NCBI RefSeq assembly: GCF_020711255.1
Contig: NZ_JAJFAW010000001.1
Span: forward strand, 240,911 to 304,910
Source: Hymenobacter plasmatis
Lineage (GTDB): Bacteria > Bacteroidota > Bacteroidia > Cytophagales > Hymenobacteraceae
Reading direction: 5' to 3'
Length of the DNA: 64,000 bases
The position numbers were made by a program, and so were the translations under genes. Each line of letters begins with the position of its first letter. Positions within the stretch are counted from its first letter, which is position 1. A model generated the notes under the pieces. It searched no databases. It saw only the letters and a list, made by a program, of their open reading frames with translations, and was not told where the DNA came from. Below, piece after piece: positions 23,501 to 32,134 of the stretch.

Positions 23501-25462
23501 TTACTGGTACTGCCCCGTGCCGGGCTGGCCCAGCCCAAAGTCGGTGAAGGTGACGGTTTCGCGCGAGGTCTCGAACAAGCGCACGCCGGTGGCCGAGTTC
23601 AGGCCGCGCGGGTAGTAGCCAATCAGTAGTTGGAAGGTGCGCAGGGCCGTAAACTCGTTGCGGAAGCGCAGGCCCAGCCCGAAGCCAGTATAGGGCGCGC
23701 CGCTGAAGGGCGAGCCACCCCGGGGCCGGTCGCTCACCCAGGCCGCATCGGCAAAGGCAATGCCTGCCAGCCGGAAGCCCAGCAGCGAGAGCGGTGTAAA
23801 CAGCGTGGTTTCGTAGTTGACCACAAAGCGGCTGGTGGCCGCAATGGGCTGCCCCGGCGAGAAGCCGCGCAGGCCGCGCTCGTTGGTGATGCCCTGTAGG
23901 AACTCGCCTGGCCGGCGGTTGAAGCCCACGGTGGCCCGGCTGCTCAGGAAGTGCCGGTACTGCCAGTTGCCGAAGTGGTAGAGCTTGGTAAACGAGGTGA
24001 ATTCGGTGGACAGCAGGCCTTGTTCCCACTTGTGGTCTTTCAGCAACTGGTACGTGCCCAGGTCGGCGGCGGCGTATAGGTAGCCGCTGCCCGTGCTGAA
24101 TCCGGCCGCTGCCAGGCGCACGTCCATGTAGCGGCGCGGCACCACGCTGTTGAGGTCGTAGCCGGCCGTGAAGCTGAGCAGCGTGCCGGTGGGCACGTCT
24201 TCGGTGCGGCCAAAGCCAAACAGGTACCGGTCCTTATAGTAGCGGCGCACGGAATAGCCTACCGTGCCCAGCAGCAGGGTGCTGTTGCGGAAGTTAGGCG
24301 GGTTTTGCAGCACCAGGTCGGGGTCGGGCTGCGGAATGGTGCTGTAGGCGGTGTGGTACACCCGGGCCGAGAGAATCACGCGGCCGGGGTTTTCGTAGCC
24401 CAAGTCGTAGGAGCGCAGGCGCAGGGCCCGGCCCACCCAGGCATCCTGCACGGTGTAGCGCAGCGGGTGGTAGCGGTAGGGCTCGCCCGGGGGCGGGGCG
24501 GTGAAGGCGATGTTCTGGCTGTAGCTGTTCAGGTTGAGCGCCCCCGCATACCGGGCCCGGGGCGAGTAGAAGTCGCGCTGCACCGACACCCCGCCCGAGC
24601 GGTAGTTGTACTCGTTGCGGTAGCGGGCCTGAGCATACACAAAGTTGCGAAACGGCGCCGTGTAGCTGCCCTCGTACGACCATTGCTGGGGCTGTTCGTG
24701 GTTTTCGGTGCTCAGGCCGCGCCCGTAGCGGTAGGCATTCTTGAGCTGGTGGCCCTGGCCCAGAAAGTTCTCGTCGCCGAAGGTGATGAGGCCCGACGTG
24801 GCCGAGCCCAACTCGTAGCCGGCCGTGATGCTGAACACGTCGGTGGTGAGCACCTCAATGTCGACGCTGTCGCGGGTGGTGGTGAGTTCGTTCACCAGCA
24901 CGCGGGCGTCCAGGATTTCGGGCGTTTGGCGCAGCAGGCGTTCCGATTCGGCCAGGGCCTGGGGCTCCAGCGGCTGCCCCGGCCGGAACAGCAGCACCTG
25001 CCGCACCCGGGAGCGGGCGGTTTTGATGTGGAGCGTGTTGCCCGACTTTTCCCAAAACGTGCGCGGCACCTTGGTCGAGTCGGTGAGGCTGTAGCCGAAG
25101 GCGTCCAGGGTGCGGATGTCGACGCGCCGCACAATTTTGAAGTTGTGGCGGTCGAACTGCCGGTCCAGCAGCACGGCGTCGAGGCCGGCCTGCTCTTCCT
25201 TGCGCTGGGTGAAATTGAACAGCGCCGAGACGGCGCGGCCGGCAATGGTCTTGCGGCGCGAGTAGGCTTTGAGGCGGTTGATGACCCGCTCTTCGTCGAA
25301 GCGCTGGCGGAGGGAGTCGGCGCGGTGGGGCAGGATTTCCTCGCTGGCCTTGAGGGAGTCGGGCGGCACGGCCGAGCGCGGGTCAAACGTCTGCGCCTGA
25401 GCCGCGCGGGCGCCCAGGCCAAGCCAAACAAAGACCAACAGGACACAACCGCGAAAGCTCAT
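23501..25462 (-). CDS. BamA/TamA-like outer membrane protein
   Basis: A 653-residue outer membrane protein. It starts at ATG 25462 with a signal peptide (ending near AAQAQ). The N-terminal part (about 60-250) has POTRA-like segments (RQVLLFRPGQPLEPQALAESERLLRQTPEILDARVLV is typical). The C-terminal half (about 280-653) is a surface-antigen barrel with GLRGFSPGQPIAATSRFVVNYETTLFTP, matching the conserved L6-loop region (VRG[FY] box as LRGF), then FADAAWV and a final LLIGYYPRG strand. A TTG at 25474 would add four residues. It probably inserts or exports proteins at the outer membrane, alone or as a TamA-like helper. Confidence 0.83.
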   Translation of the reverse strand: MSFRGCVLLVFVWLGLGARAAQAQTFDPRSAVPPDSLKASEEILPHRADSLRQRFDEERVINRLKAYSRRKTIAGRAVSALFNFTQRKEEQAGLDAVLLDRQFDRHNFKIVRRVDIRTLDAFGYSLTDSTKVPRTFWEKSGNTLHIKTARSRVRQVLLFRPGQPLEPQALAESERLLRQTPEILDARVLVNELTTTRDSVDIEVLTTDVFSITAGYELGSATSGLITFGDENFLGQGHQLKNAYRYGRGLSTENHEQPQQWSYEGSYTAPFRNFVYAQARYRNEYNYRSGGVSVQRDFYSPRARYAGALNLNSYSQNIAFTAPPPGEPYRYHPLRYTVQDAWVGRALRLRSYDLGYENPGRVILSARVYHTAYSTIPQPDPDLVLQNPPNFRNSTLLLGTVGYSVRRYYKDRYLFGFGRTEDVPTGTLLSFTAGYDLNSVVPRRYMDVRLAAAGFSTGSGYLYAAADLGTYQLLKDHKWEQGLLSTEFTSFTKLYHFGNWQYRHFLSSRATVGFNRRPGEFLQGITNERGLRGFSPGQPIAATSRFVVNYETTLFTPLSLLGFRLAGIAFADAAWVSDRPRGGSPFSGAPYTGFGLGLRFRNEFTALRTFQLLIGYYPRGLNSATGVRLFETSRETVTFTDFGLGQPGTGQYQ

Positions 25463-25658
25463 AATGGGGCGCAACGCTGCAAATTACGAAAAGGAGCCGG
25501 GGCCAGCGTATACACGCCACTTCTTTGCTAAAAAATCAGCATTGGACTATCATTTCTTTTTCAAGAAAAAGAAACTATTACCAAAAAAATTAGCTTAACA
25601 CTTTGCGTCTATATGGCCGCTGTTAACTACTTTTAAGGCGGAAAGCCAGCCATTCCTC

Positions 25659-26927
25659 ATGAACGAGCGCATTCAAGAGAAACTAAGCATATTAGCCGAT
25701 GCCGCGAAGTACGATGCTTCGTGCAGCAGCAGCGGTGGCAAGCGCAAAAACGAGAACAAGGGCCTCGGCAACGCCGAGGGCATGGGCATCTGCCACAGCT
25801 ACACCGAAGACGGCCGCTGCGTGAGTTTGCTCAAGATTCTGCTTACCAACCACTGTATTTTCGACTGCGCCTACTGCGTGTCGCGCCGCTCCAACGACGT
25901 GAAGCGCGCCGCCTTCACCGTGGACGAAGTGGTGGACCTGACCATCAACTTCTACCGCCGCAACTACATCGAAGGGCTATTCTTGAGCTCCGGCATTTTC
26001 TCGAGCCCCGACTACACCATGGAGCGGCTGGTGCGCATTGTGAAAAAGCTGCGCACCGAGCACAAGTTCAACGGCTACATCCACGTCAAGACCATTCCGG
26101 GCGCTTCGGAAGAATTGATTCAGGAAGCTGGCCTCTACGCCGACCGCCTCAGCGTAAATATTGAGCTGCCCTCGGAGCTGGCCCTCACCACGCTGGCGCC
26201 GGAGAAGAACTACCAGGAAATCCTGACCCCCATGGGCCAGATTCGGGACGGCATTGCTCAGAATAAAGAAGAGAAGGCCCTGTTCAAGAAGGTGCCTTCT
26301 TTCGCCACGGCCGGCCAGACGACGCAGCTCATCGTGGGCGCCAGCGCCGAAACGGACCTGCAAATCATCAAGCTCACCGACTCGCTCTACCAGGGCTACG
26401 GGCTAAAGCGCGTGTACTACTCCGGCTACATCCCTGTGACCGACGACGCCCGCCTGCCGCAGGTGACGCAGCCGCCCGTAATCCGGGAGCATCGCCTGTA
26501 CCAGACCGATTGGCTGATGCGCTTCTACGGCTTCCACGCCGACGAAATCCTCGACCCGGCCCACCCGCACCTCGACCTTGAGATTGACCCCAAGCTGGCC
26601 TGGGCCCTGCGCAACCGCCACGTCTTTCCGGTGGACGTGAACACGGCCGAGTACGAAATGATACTGCGCATTCCCGGCGTGGGCGCGCGCTCGGCCAAAA
26701 AAATCGTGGCCGCCCGCCGCTTCACCACCCTCAACATGGAAACTCTCCGCCAGCTGGGCGTGGTGCTCAAGCGGGCCAAATACTTCCTTACCTGCCAGGG
26801 CGAGCACCAGCCCATCATCGGCGAGCTGAGCGAGCAGCAGGTGCGCCGCCAGATTCTGTTCGGCGCCGGCTCGGTGCGTTCGGCCCTGGTCACGCAGCAG
26901 CTCGACTTATTCGCCCAGGCTTCCTAA
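25659..26927 (+). CDS. Putative DNA modification/repair radical SAM protein (TIGR03916 type)
   Basis: A 422-residue radical SAM enzyme. The cluster motif is C66-IFD-C70-AY-C73 (NHCIFDCAYC), preceded by a conserved SCSSSGGKRKNENKGLGNAEGMGICHSYTEDGRC block (21-54). The C-terminal quarter has MILRIPGVGARSAKKIVAARRF (about 329-350), a helix-hairpin-helix DNA-binding motif. This layout fits the family annotated as a putative DNA modification/repair radical SAM protein, which is nearly always paired with a TIGR03915-type partner; that partner lies 1.2 kb downstream here. The reaction is unknown. It starts at ATG 25659. A promoter-like AT-rich zone precedes it. Confidence 0.9.
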   Translation: MNERIQEKLSILADAAKYDASCSSSGGKRKNENKGLGNAEGMGICHSYTEDGRCVSLLKILLTNHCIFDCAYCVSRRSNDVKRAAFTVDEVVDLTINFYRRNYIEGLFLSSGIFSSPDYTMERLVRIVKKLRTEHKFNGYIHVKTIPGASEELIQEAGLYADRLSVNIELPSELALTTLAPEKNYQEILTPMGQIRDGIAQNKEEKALFKKVPSFATAGQTTQLIVGASAETDLQIIKLTDSLYQGYGLKRVYYSGYIPVTDDARLPQVTQPPVIREHRLYQTDWLMRFYGFHADEILDPAHPHLDLEIDPKLAWALRNRHVFPVDVNTAEYEMILRIPGVGARSAKKIVAARRFTTLNMETLRQLGVVLKRAKYFLTCQGEHQPIIGELSEQQVRRQILFGAGSVRSALVTQQLDLFAQAS

Positions 26928-26932
26928 TCGAC

Positions 26933-27202
26933 ATGAACTACGACCTCCTTTTTTCGAACGGCCCCTCGCCGCTGCAGAAAAGCAGCCTGGGCGGCGTCCA
27001 GCACGACATTTTTTTCTCCGTTATGAAAGTTATTCACCGCCAGCCCCAGCCCGCTCGCACCCCGGCCTCCGATAAAGTAGCCCGCCTCTCGTGCTGCTGC
27101 CGCATCAGCGAACTCATGCCCTTGGTGCGCCAGATGCACGACGATGCCCGCGCCCGGGCCATGGCGCGCATGGCCGACGGCGACGCCCAGCAGGCCGCCT
27201 AG
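26933..27202 (+). CDS. Small protein of unknown function in the radical SAM operon
   Basis: An 89-residue reading frame that starts 5 bases after the radical SAM stop codon. It has no signal peptide; SCCCRISELMPLVRQMHDDARARAMARMAD (about 53-82) contains three adjacent cysteines and a charged helix. An internal ATG at 27023 would give a 59-residue version. I know no homolog. The tight spacing and codon choice typical of neighbours support it, but it could be a non-coding spacer. Confidence 0.5.
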   Translation: MNYDLLFSNGPSPLQKSSLGGVQHDIFFSVMKVIHRQPQPARTPASDKVARLSCCCRISELMPLVRQMHDDARARAMARMADGDAQQAA

Positions 27203-27237
27203 CGCAACTTCCGGGCACCGGCGCCGGTATTGGGCTC

Positions 27238-28095
27238 ATGGCTTACCCCGTCGAACACCAGCAGGTGCCCACCAACGGCTTGCAGCTGCACGTGGCCCAA
27301 AGCGGGCCGGCCGCCGGGCCGCTGGTGTTGCTGCTGCACGGCTTTCCGGAGGGCTGGTACGCGTGGCGCTACCAGCTGGGCCCCTTGGCCCAGGCGGGTT
27401 TCCGGGTGTGGGCGCCCGACCAGCGCGGCTACAACCTCAGCGCCAAGCCCCACCACGTGCAGGACTACACCATCGACAAGCTAGCCGCCGATGTCCTGGG
27501 GCTAATGGACGCCGCCGGCGCGCAAACCGCCGCCGTGGTGGGCCACGACTGGGGCGCGGCCGTGGCCTGGTACCTGGCGGCGCACCACCCGGCCCGCATC
27601 CACCGCGCGGCGGTGCTCAACGTGCCCCACCCGCAGGTGCTGGCCCAGGCCCTGCGCAGCAACCCCCGTCAGTTTGCCAAAAGCTGGTACGTTTTCTTCT
27701 TTCAGTTGCCGTGGCTGCCCGAGGGCCTGGCGCGGCTCCGCAACTGGTGGGCCGCCCGCCAGGCCCTGCTGCGCACCAGCCCCGACGGCGTGTTTAGCCA
27801 CCAAGACCTGTACACGTACCGGGAGGGGTGGAGCCAGCCCCGTGCCATGCGCAGCATGATAAACTGGTACCGCGCAGCCGGCCGCTTCGCGGGCCAGCTC
27901 GGTAAAACCGGCCGCGTGCAAGTGCCGGTGCACATTATTTGGGGCGAAAACGACGCTTTCCTGGAAGCCGACCTGGCCCGGCAGAGCCTGCACCTGTGCG
28001 ATGAGGCCCGCCTCACGTACCTGCCCGCCAGCCACTGGGTGCAGCACGAAATGCCCGATGAAGTAAACGAGCTGCTGCTCAATTTTCTGAAATAG
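27238..28095 (+). CDS. Alpha/beta hydrolase (epoxide hydrolase-like)
   Basis: A 285-residue alpha/beta hydrolase. The oxyanion motif HGFPEGWYAWRYQ (about 31-43), the nucleophile elbow VVGHDWGAAVAW (the Asp in GHDWG, about residue 103), the PDQRGYN motif (about 61-67) and the late His in PASHWVQHE are the combination expected of epoxide hydrolases (soluble EH/limonene-type), where Asp replaces Ser. The acid is likely in GENDAFLE. It starts at ATG 27238. Lies 10 bases before the TIGR03915-type gene, thus in the radical SAM operon; link to DNA metabolism unknown. Confidence 0.85.
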   Translation: MAYPVEHQQVPTNGLQLHVAQSGPAAGPLVLLLHGFPEGWYAWRYQLGPLAQAGFRVWAPDQRGYNLSAKPHHVQDYTIDKLAADVLGLMDAAGAQTAAVVGHDWGAAVAWYLAAHHPARIHRAAVLNVPHPQVLAQALRSNPRQFAKSWYVFFFQLPWLPEGLARLRNWWAARQALLRTSPDGVFSHQDLYTYREGWSQPRAMRSMINWYRAAGRFAGQLGKTGRVQVPVHIIWGENDAFLEADLARQSLHLCDEARLTYLPASHWVQHEMPDEVNELLLNFLK

Positions 28096-28105
28096 CCCCC
28101 TGCCG

Positions 28106-29029
28106 ATGCCCAACCTCACCCCGCTGCGCCGCCCGGCGCCGGCCCCCGCTCCGCCCACGGCCGGGGCCCGCCGGCCGGCGCCGGTGCTATCTGGCGCACC
28201 GCGCGACTACACCTACGACGGCACGTTTGAGGGCTTGCTCACGGTGCTGTTCACCATTTACGACGGCAAGGCCGCGCCCAACAGCATTCAGCCCGAAGCC
28301 GCGGTGCAGGGCGGGCTGTTTGCGCCGGCTGCGCCCATCGAAACCAGCGAAGCGCTGGCAGCCCGCGTGTGGGATGGCCTGCTGAAAACCATGGACGCCG
28401 AGGCGCGCACCCGCTTGTTCCATGTATTTCTGAGCGAGCAGCCCGACCGCGAGCTGCTCATTTTCCGGTACGTGGACCTGACCCTGCGCACGCCCGTGGA
28501 CATCTCCACTAACTATGCCGATGCCAGCGTGCGCCGCGTGCAGCGCCTGGCCCAGCAGATGTTCCGCGAAAAGCACCGCATGGAAGCTTTCGTGCGCTTC
28601 GAGAAAACCACCGACGACCTGTTTCACGCCACCATCGAGCCCGATTTTGACGTGCTGCCGCTCATCGCCGCCCACTTCACCAAGCGCTACGCCGACCAGC
28701 GCTGGCTGATATATGACCGCCGCCGCCACTACGGCCTCTACTACGACCTGACCCGCACCGACGTGGTGCAGTTTGAGGCTACCCAGGCGCCAAAGTCCAC
28801 CCAGCTATCGGCCACTGTGCTCGACGAGCGGGAGCCGCTATTCAAGCTGCTGTGGCAGGCATATTTCGACCACGTGAACATTCCAGAGCGCAAAAACCTG
28901 AAGCTGCACCGCCGCCACATGCCGCTGCGCTACTGGAAATACCTGAGCGAAAAACAGCCCCGTGAAATGCGTTTTGAGCCCATTAAGAACAAGCGCCCGC
29001 CTACGGACCCTAACTTGCGGCTCGAATAG
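28106..29029 (+). CDS. TIGR03915-type putative DNA repair protein
   Basis: A 307-residue protein of the family annotated as TIGR03915, the standard partner of the TIGR03916 radical SAM protein; its function is unknown. After a 38-residue Pro/Ala-rich N-terminus come YTYDGTFEGLLTVLFTIYDGK (about 32-52), VRRVQRLAQQMFREKHRMEAFVRFEKTTDDLFHATIEPDFDVLPLIAAHF and RWLIYDRRRHYGLYYDL. In some species the protein is fused to a uracil-DNA glycosylase-like domain; here no such domain follows and the protein ends at about the unfused length. It starts at ATG 28106, 10 bases after the hydrolase. Confidence 0.88.
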   Translation: MPNLTPLRRPAPAPAPPTAGARRPAPVLSGAPRDYTYDGTFEGLLTVLFTIYDGKAAPNSIQPEAAVQGGLFAPAAPIETSEALAARVWDGLLKTMDAEARTRLFHVFLSEQPDRELLIFRYVDLTLRTPVDISTNYADASVRRVQRLAQQMFREKHRMEAFVRFEKTTDDLFHATIEPDFDVLPLIAAHFTKRYADQRWLIYDRRRHYGLYYDLTRTDVVQFEATQAPKSTQLSATVLDEREPLFKLLWQAYFDHVNIPERKNLKLHRRHMPLRYWKYLSEKQPREMRFEPIKNKRPPTDPNLRLE

Positions 29030-29116
29030 GGCCCCTGGGCTTTGTTTCAGTGCAGGGCTGCTGAGTAACGACAGCGACTGGCGCATCTATTCTTATATCA
29101 CTAAGCAGCATAGTTC

Positions 29117-29971
29117 ATGGGTAGCATATTGGTTTTTGGGGCTTCGGGTCAATTGGGGCAGTGCCTGGCGCACGTGGCGCAGGAGCGGAACACGCCCGGC
29201 ATGGTGTTCTTGTCCGAAGAGCAGGCCAATATTCTTAACCCCGCCGGCCTGGCGGCCGTTTTTGCTGAGTACCGTCCGGCCTACTGCATCAACTGCGCCG
29301 CCTACACGGCCGTGGACAAAGCCGAAGACGAAATTGAGCTGGCCCGCAAAATAAACCGCGACGGCGTGGCCAACCTCAGCCAGTTGTGCGGGGAGTATGG
29401 CACCGTCCTCATCCAGATTTCGACCGACTTCGTCTTCGCCGGCACCGGCAACCAGCCCCTGGTAGAAACCGACGAAGCCGCGCCCATCAGCGTCTACGGC
29501 CTCACCAAGCTGGAAGGCGAGCAGGTAATTCCTGAATACACCAGCAAGTATTTCATCCTGCGCACCAGCTGGCTGTACTCCGAATACGCCAACAACTTCG
29601 TGAAAACCATGCTCAAGTTGGGCCGGGAGCGCGAGGAGCTCAAGATTATTTGGGACCAGCTAGGCACGCCCACGTACGCCATCGACTTGGCCGGCTGCAT
29701 CCTCTCCATCATCGAAACCGGGAGCCAAGAATTCGGCCTCTACCACTACAGCAATGAGGGCGTCACGTCTTGGTACGATTTCGCTACGGCCATTTTCGAG
29801 CTGAGCGAAACGGCTGTGCGCACCGTTCCCATTCGCACGGCGGAATACCCCACCAAGGCTACACGCCCCACGTATTCGGTGATGGACAAGACCAAGGCTA
29901 AAACCCAGCTCGGCGTGGCCATTCCGCACTGGCGCCACAGCCTGCAGGTGTGTTTGGGGCGGCTGGACTAG
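29117..29971 (+). CDS. rmlD: dTDP-4-dehydrorhamnose reductase
   Basis: A 284-residue extended SDR enzyme; RmlD reduces dTDP-4-dehydro-L-rhamnose to dTDP-L-rhamnose with NAD(P)H. Features: FGASGQLGQCLA (7-18), INCAAYTAVDKAEDE (about 57-71), STDFVFAGT (about 96-104), the catalytic Tyr in SVYGLTKLEGE (Y-x3-K) and LRTSWLYS. It starts at ATG 29117. Other rml genes are absent nearby, so it acts with genes elsewhere. It is followed by nested repeats. Confidence 0.9.
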   Translation: MGSILVFGASGQLGQCLAHVAQERNTPGMVFLSEEQANILNPAGLAAVFAEYRPAYCINCAAYTAVDKAEDEIELARKINRDGVANLSQLCGEYGTVLIQISTDFVFAGTGNQPLVETDEAAPISVYGLTKLEGEQVIPEYTSKYFILRTSWLYSEYANNFVKTMLKLGREREELKIIWDQLGTPTYAIDLAGCILSIIETGSQEFGLYHYSNEGVTSWYDFATAIFELSETAVRTVPIRTAEYPTKATRPTYSVMDKTKAKTQLGVAIPHWRHSLQVCLGRLD

Positions 29972-29999
29972 TTGAGCGGGCGCAACCGCACTATCGCGG

Positions 30000-30165
30000 A
30001 ACCTCACCCCCGGCCCCTCTCCCGCGGAGAGGGAGGGACACGGCGGCGTGGTTGTAGCGCGGACTCTGTAGTCCGCGTCCCAGGCGGACACCCGAACGGC
30101 GCAGGGACGCGGACTACAGAGTCCGCGCTACACTCGTCCGGCTTCCCTATCCCAAGGTGAGGTTC
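30000..30165. repeat. Nested composite inverted repeat, AACCTCACCCCCGG family
   Basis: The outer arms (30000-30035 and 30140-30165) are of the AACCTCACCC...CCCTCTCC family. Inside lies a second inverted repeat: TGTAGCGCGGACTCTGTAGT (30053 on) and its complement ending TAGTCCGCGCTACAC (to 30132), flanking a core of 21 bases. Located between rmlD and the convergent MFS gene. No coding content. Confidence 0.75.
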
Positions 30166-30189
30166 TCTGCGCTGGGCTCTATTTCCTGC

Positions 30190-31431
30190 TCACGCCCGCC
30201 CATAGCGCCGGCTCACCAGCAGCGCTACCGCCGTCAGAGTCCCGCCCACCGCGCACACGCCGGGCCAGCCGCCGTGCACCCAGGCCAGCCCGCCCAGAAT
30301 TGAGCCCAAGGAGCCGCCGGTAAAGTAGGCCGTCATGTACACCGTGTTGAGCCGGCTGCGGGCCTCGGGCACCAGCGAGAATATCATCGACTGGTTGGAA
30401 ATGTGCGTGGCCTGCACGCCCACGTCGAGCAGGATGACCCCAATTACCAACCCCGCCACATAGAGGCCGCCGAAACCCAGAATGGCGTAAGCGACCAGCG
30501 CTAGCACGATGCCCATTGCAATGGTATAATCTGGTCCTTTGGTGTCGGCGGTTTTGCCAGCTAGGGGCGCCGCCAGGGCTCCAAAAGCGCCAATCAGGCC
30601 GAAGAAGCCAGCCACATCGCTGCCGTAGTGGAAAGGGGCGCCTTCGAGGTAAAACGCCAAGGTGGTCCAAAACACGCTGAAGGCGGCAAACAGGCTGGCA
30701 CCTACCAGCGCGGCGCGTCGTAGCGGCACCTGCTCACGGGTGAGCGTGAGCAGCGACTTCATCAGCGAGCCATAGGAACCGGTGAACGTGGGCTGGTCGG
30801 TGGGTAGTTTCCAGGCCAGCAGGGCGGCGAGCAACACCATGAGGCCAGCCCCGATTTCAAACATGGCGCGCCAGCCCAGGTGCAGGCCCACGTAGCCGCT
30901 CACGGTGCGCGAAAGCAGGATGCCGATGAGCAAGCCGCTCATCACGCGGCCCACAATGCGGCCGCGGCTGGCTTCCGGGGCCAGGTGCGCGGCCATGGGC
31001 ACCAGCAGTTGCGGCACCGCGGAGAAAATGCCAATGAGCACGCTCGCGCCCGCCAGCACCGCAAAGCTGGGGGCCCAGGCGGCCAGGCCCATGCACAGGG
31101 CCGCGCCCAGCAGCATAAGCAGCATCATGCGCTTGCGCTCCAGCTTGTCGCCCAGCGGCACCACAAACAGCATCCCCAGCGTGTAGCCTATCTGCGTAGC
31201 CGTAGCCACCAGGCTGGCACTGCTGTCCGAAAGATGGAACGTGCGGCCGATGGCGGCGAGCAGCGGCTGATTGTAGTAAATATTGGCCACCACCAGTCCG
31301 CAGGTTATGGCCATGAGCCACACCAGCGCATTGTCTAGCAGGTGCGGAGCTGGTGTTTCGGTAGGGGAGGCGGTGGTAGGAGAAGTAGTGGGAATAGATA
31401 AAGGCGTATTCTCAACGAGGGATTCTTTCAT
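30190..31431 (-). CDS. MFS transporter (drug/sugar exporter type)
   Basis: A 413-residue, 12-helix major facilitator. A Ser/Thr/Pro-rich N-terminus (1-35) precedes helix 1; motif A is GDKLERKRMM in the loop between helices 2 and 3 (about 93-102); ISNQSMIFSLVPEARSRLNTVYMT at about 330-353 is characteristic of the YbjJ/YdhP-type sugar and drug exporter group. No co-localised substrate enzyme. The start at ATG 31431 faces away from a GreB-type gene. Substrate unknown. Confidence 0.87.
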   Translation of the reverse strand: MKESLVENTPLSIPTTSPTTASPTETPAPHLLDNALVWLMAITCGLVVANIYYNQPLLAAIGRTFHLSDSSASLVATATQIGYTLGMLFVVPLGDKLERKRMMLLMLLGAALCMGLAAWAPSFAVLAGASVLIGIFSAVPQLLVPMAAHLAPEASRGRIVGRVMSGLLIGILLSRTVSGYVGLHLGWRAMFEIGAGLMVLLAALLAWKLPTDQPTFTGSYGSLMKSLLTLTREQVPLRRAALVGASLFAAFSVFWTTLAFYLEGAPFHYGSDVAGFFGLIGAFGALAAPLAGKTADTKGPDYTIAMGIVLALVAYAILGFGGLYVAGLVIGVILLDVGVQATHISNQSMIFSLVPEARSRLNTVYMTAYFTGGSLGSILGGLAWVHGGWPGVCAVGGTLTAVALLVSRRYGRA

Positions 31432-31547
31432 GTAAGCTAGCGAACGGTTCTAAAGCTGCGCAGGACGCAGAAGGGGCTAACAGCGAAAACCCGCCAATGG
31501 TTACGCCTGCACCATAACCTGCCGATGGCCCCTGCGTTCAACCCACC

Positions 31548-32093
31548 ATGAGCCGAGGATTTGTAAAAGAGGATGACTCCCAGCAGCCACCCATTATTCC
31601 GCCGCGGGCGGCGCTGCCGCCCGACACGCCCAACTATGTCACGCCCAACGGCCTCGAGCAGCTCCGCGCCGAGCTCACAGCCCTGGAAGCCGAGCGTGCC
31701 CAGGCCGAGGGCAACCGCGACAATGACACCGACCGCACCCACCGGCTGTCGCTCTACAACGGCCGCATTGCCCTGCTTACCGAGCGCATTACCAGCGCCA
31801 AAGTGGTAGACCCGCACACGCAGCCACCCAAGGAAGTGCGCTTCGGCGCCACCGTCGCGCTGCGCACGGTGAGCGGGGGCACCCCGGGGTCGCCGTCCGC
31901 CAAGGCCGGTTTTGAGCGGAAGTTTACCATCGTGGGCGTCGACGAAGCCGACTTGGCCGAGGGCAAGGTAGCGTTTGTGGCGCCCATTGCCCGGGCGGTG
32001 CTGGGCGCCAAGCTGGGCAAGACCGTGACCTTAAAGCTGGGCCCCAAGGAAGAAGTGGTGGAAATTGTAGGCATCAGCTACGCAGACGCGTAA
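31548..32093 (+). CDS. greB: GreA/GreB family transcription elongation factor
   Basis: A 181-residue Gre factor; it rescues backtracked RNA polymerase by stimulating transcript cleavage. The N-terminal coiled coil (about 35-85) has GLEQLRAELTALEAERAQ and a central acidic tip NRDNDTDRTHRLS; the C-terminal FKBP-like domain has VRFGATVALRTVS, GVDEADLAEGKVAFVAPIARAVLGAKLGKTV and KEEVVEIVGISY. The tip sequence and the N-terminal extension rich in Pro are GreB-like. It starts at ATG 31548 and has no partner genes nearby. Confidence 0.9.
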   Translation: MSRGFVKEDDSQQPPIIPPRAALPPDTPNYVTPNGLEQLRAELTALEAERAQAEGNRDNDTDRTHRLSLYNGRIALLTERITSAKVVDPHTQPPKEVRFGATVALRTVSGGTPGSPSAKAGFERKFTIVGVDEADLAEGKVAFVAPIARAVLGAKLGKTVTLKLGPKEEVVEIVGISYADA

Positions 32094-32134
32094 TTTAGCC
32101 TCTGCGCGGCCCATTGCCGCGCCGGCTGTACTGC

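Noticed and set aside
24305..25531. A 408-codon plus-strand frame opposite the BamA-like gene
   Set aside because: Shadow of the BamA-like gene; Ala/Gly/Val-rich translation without motifs.
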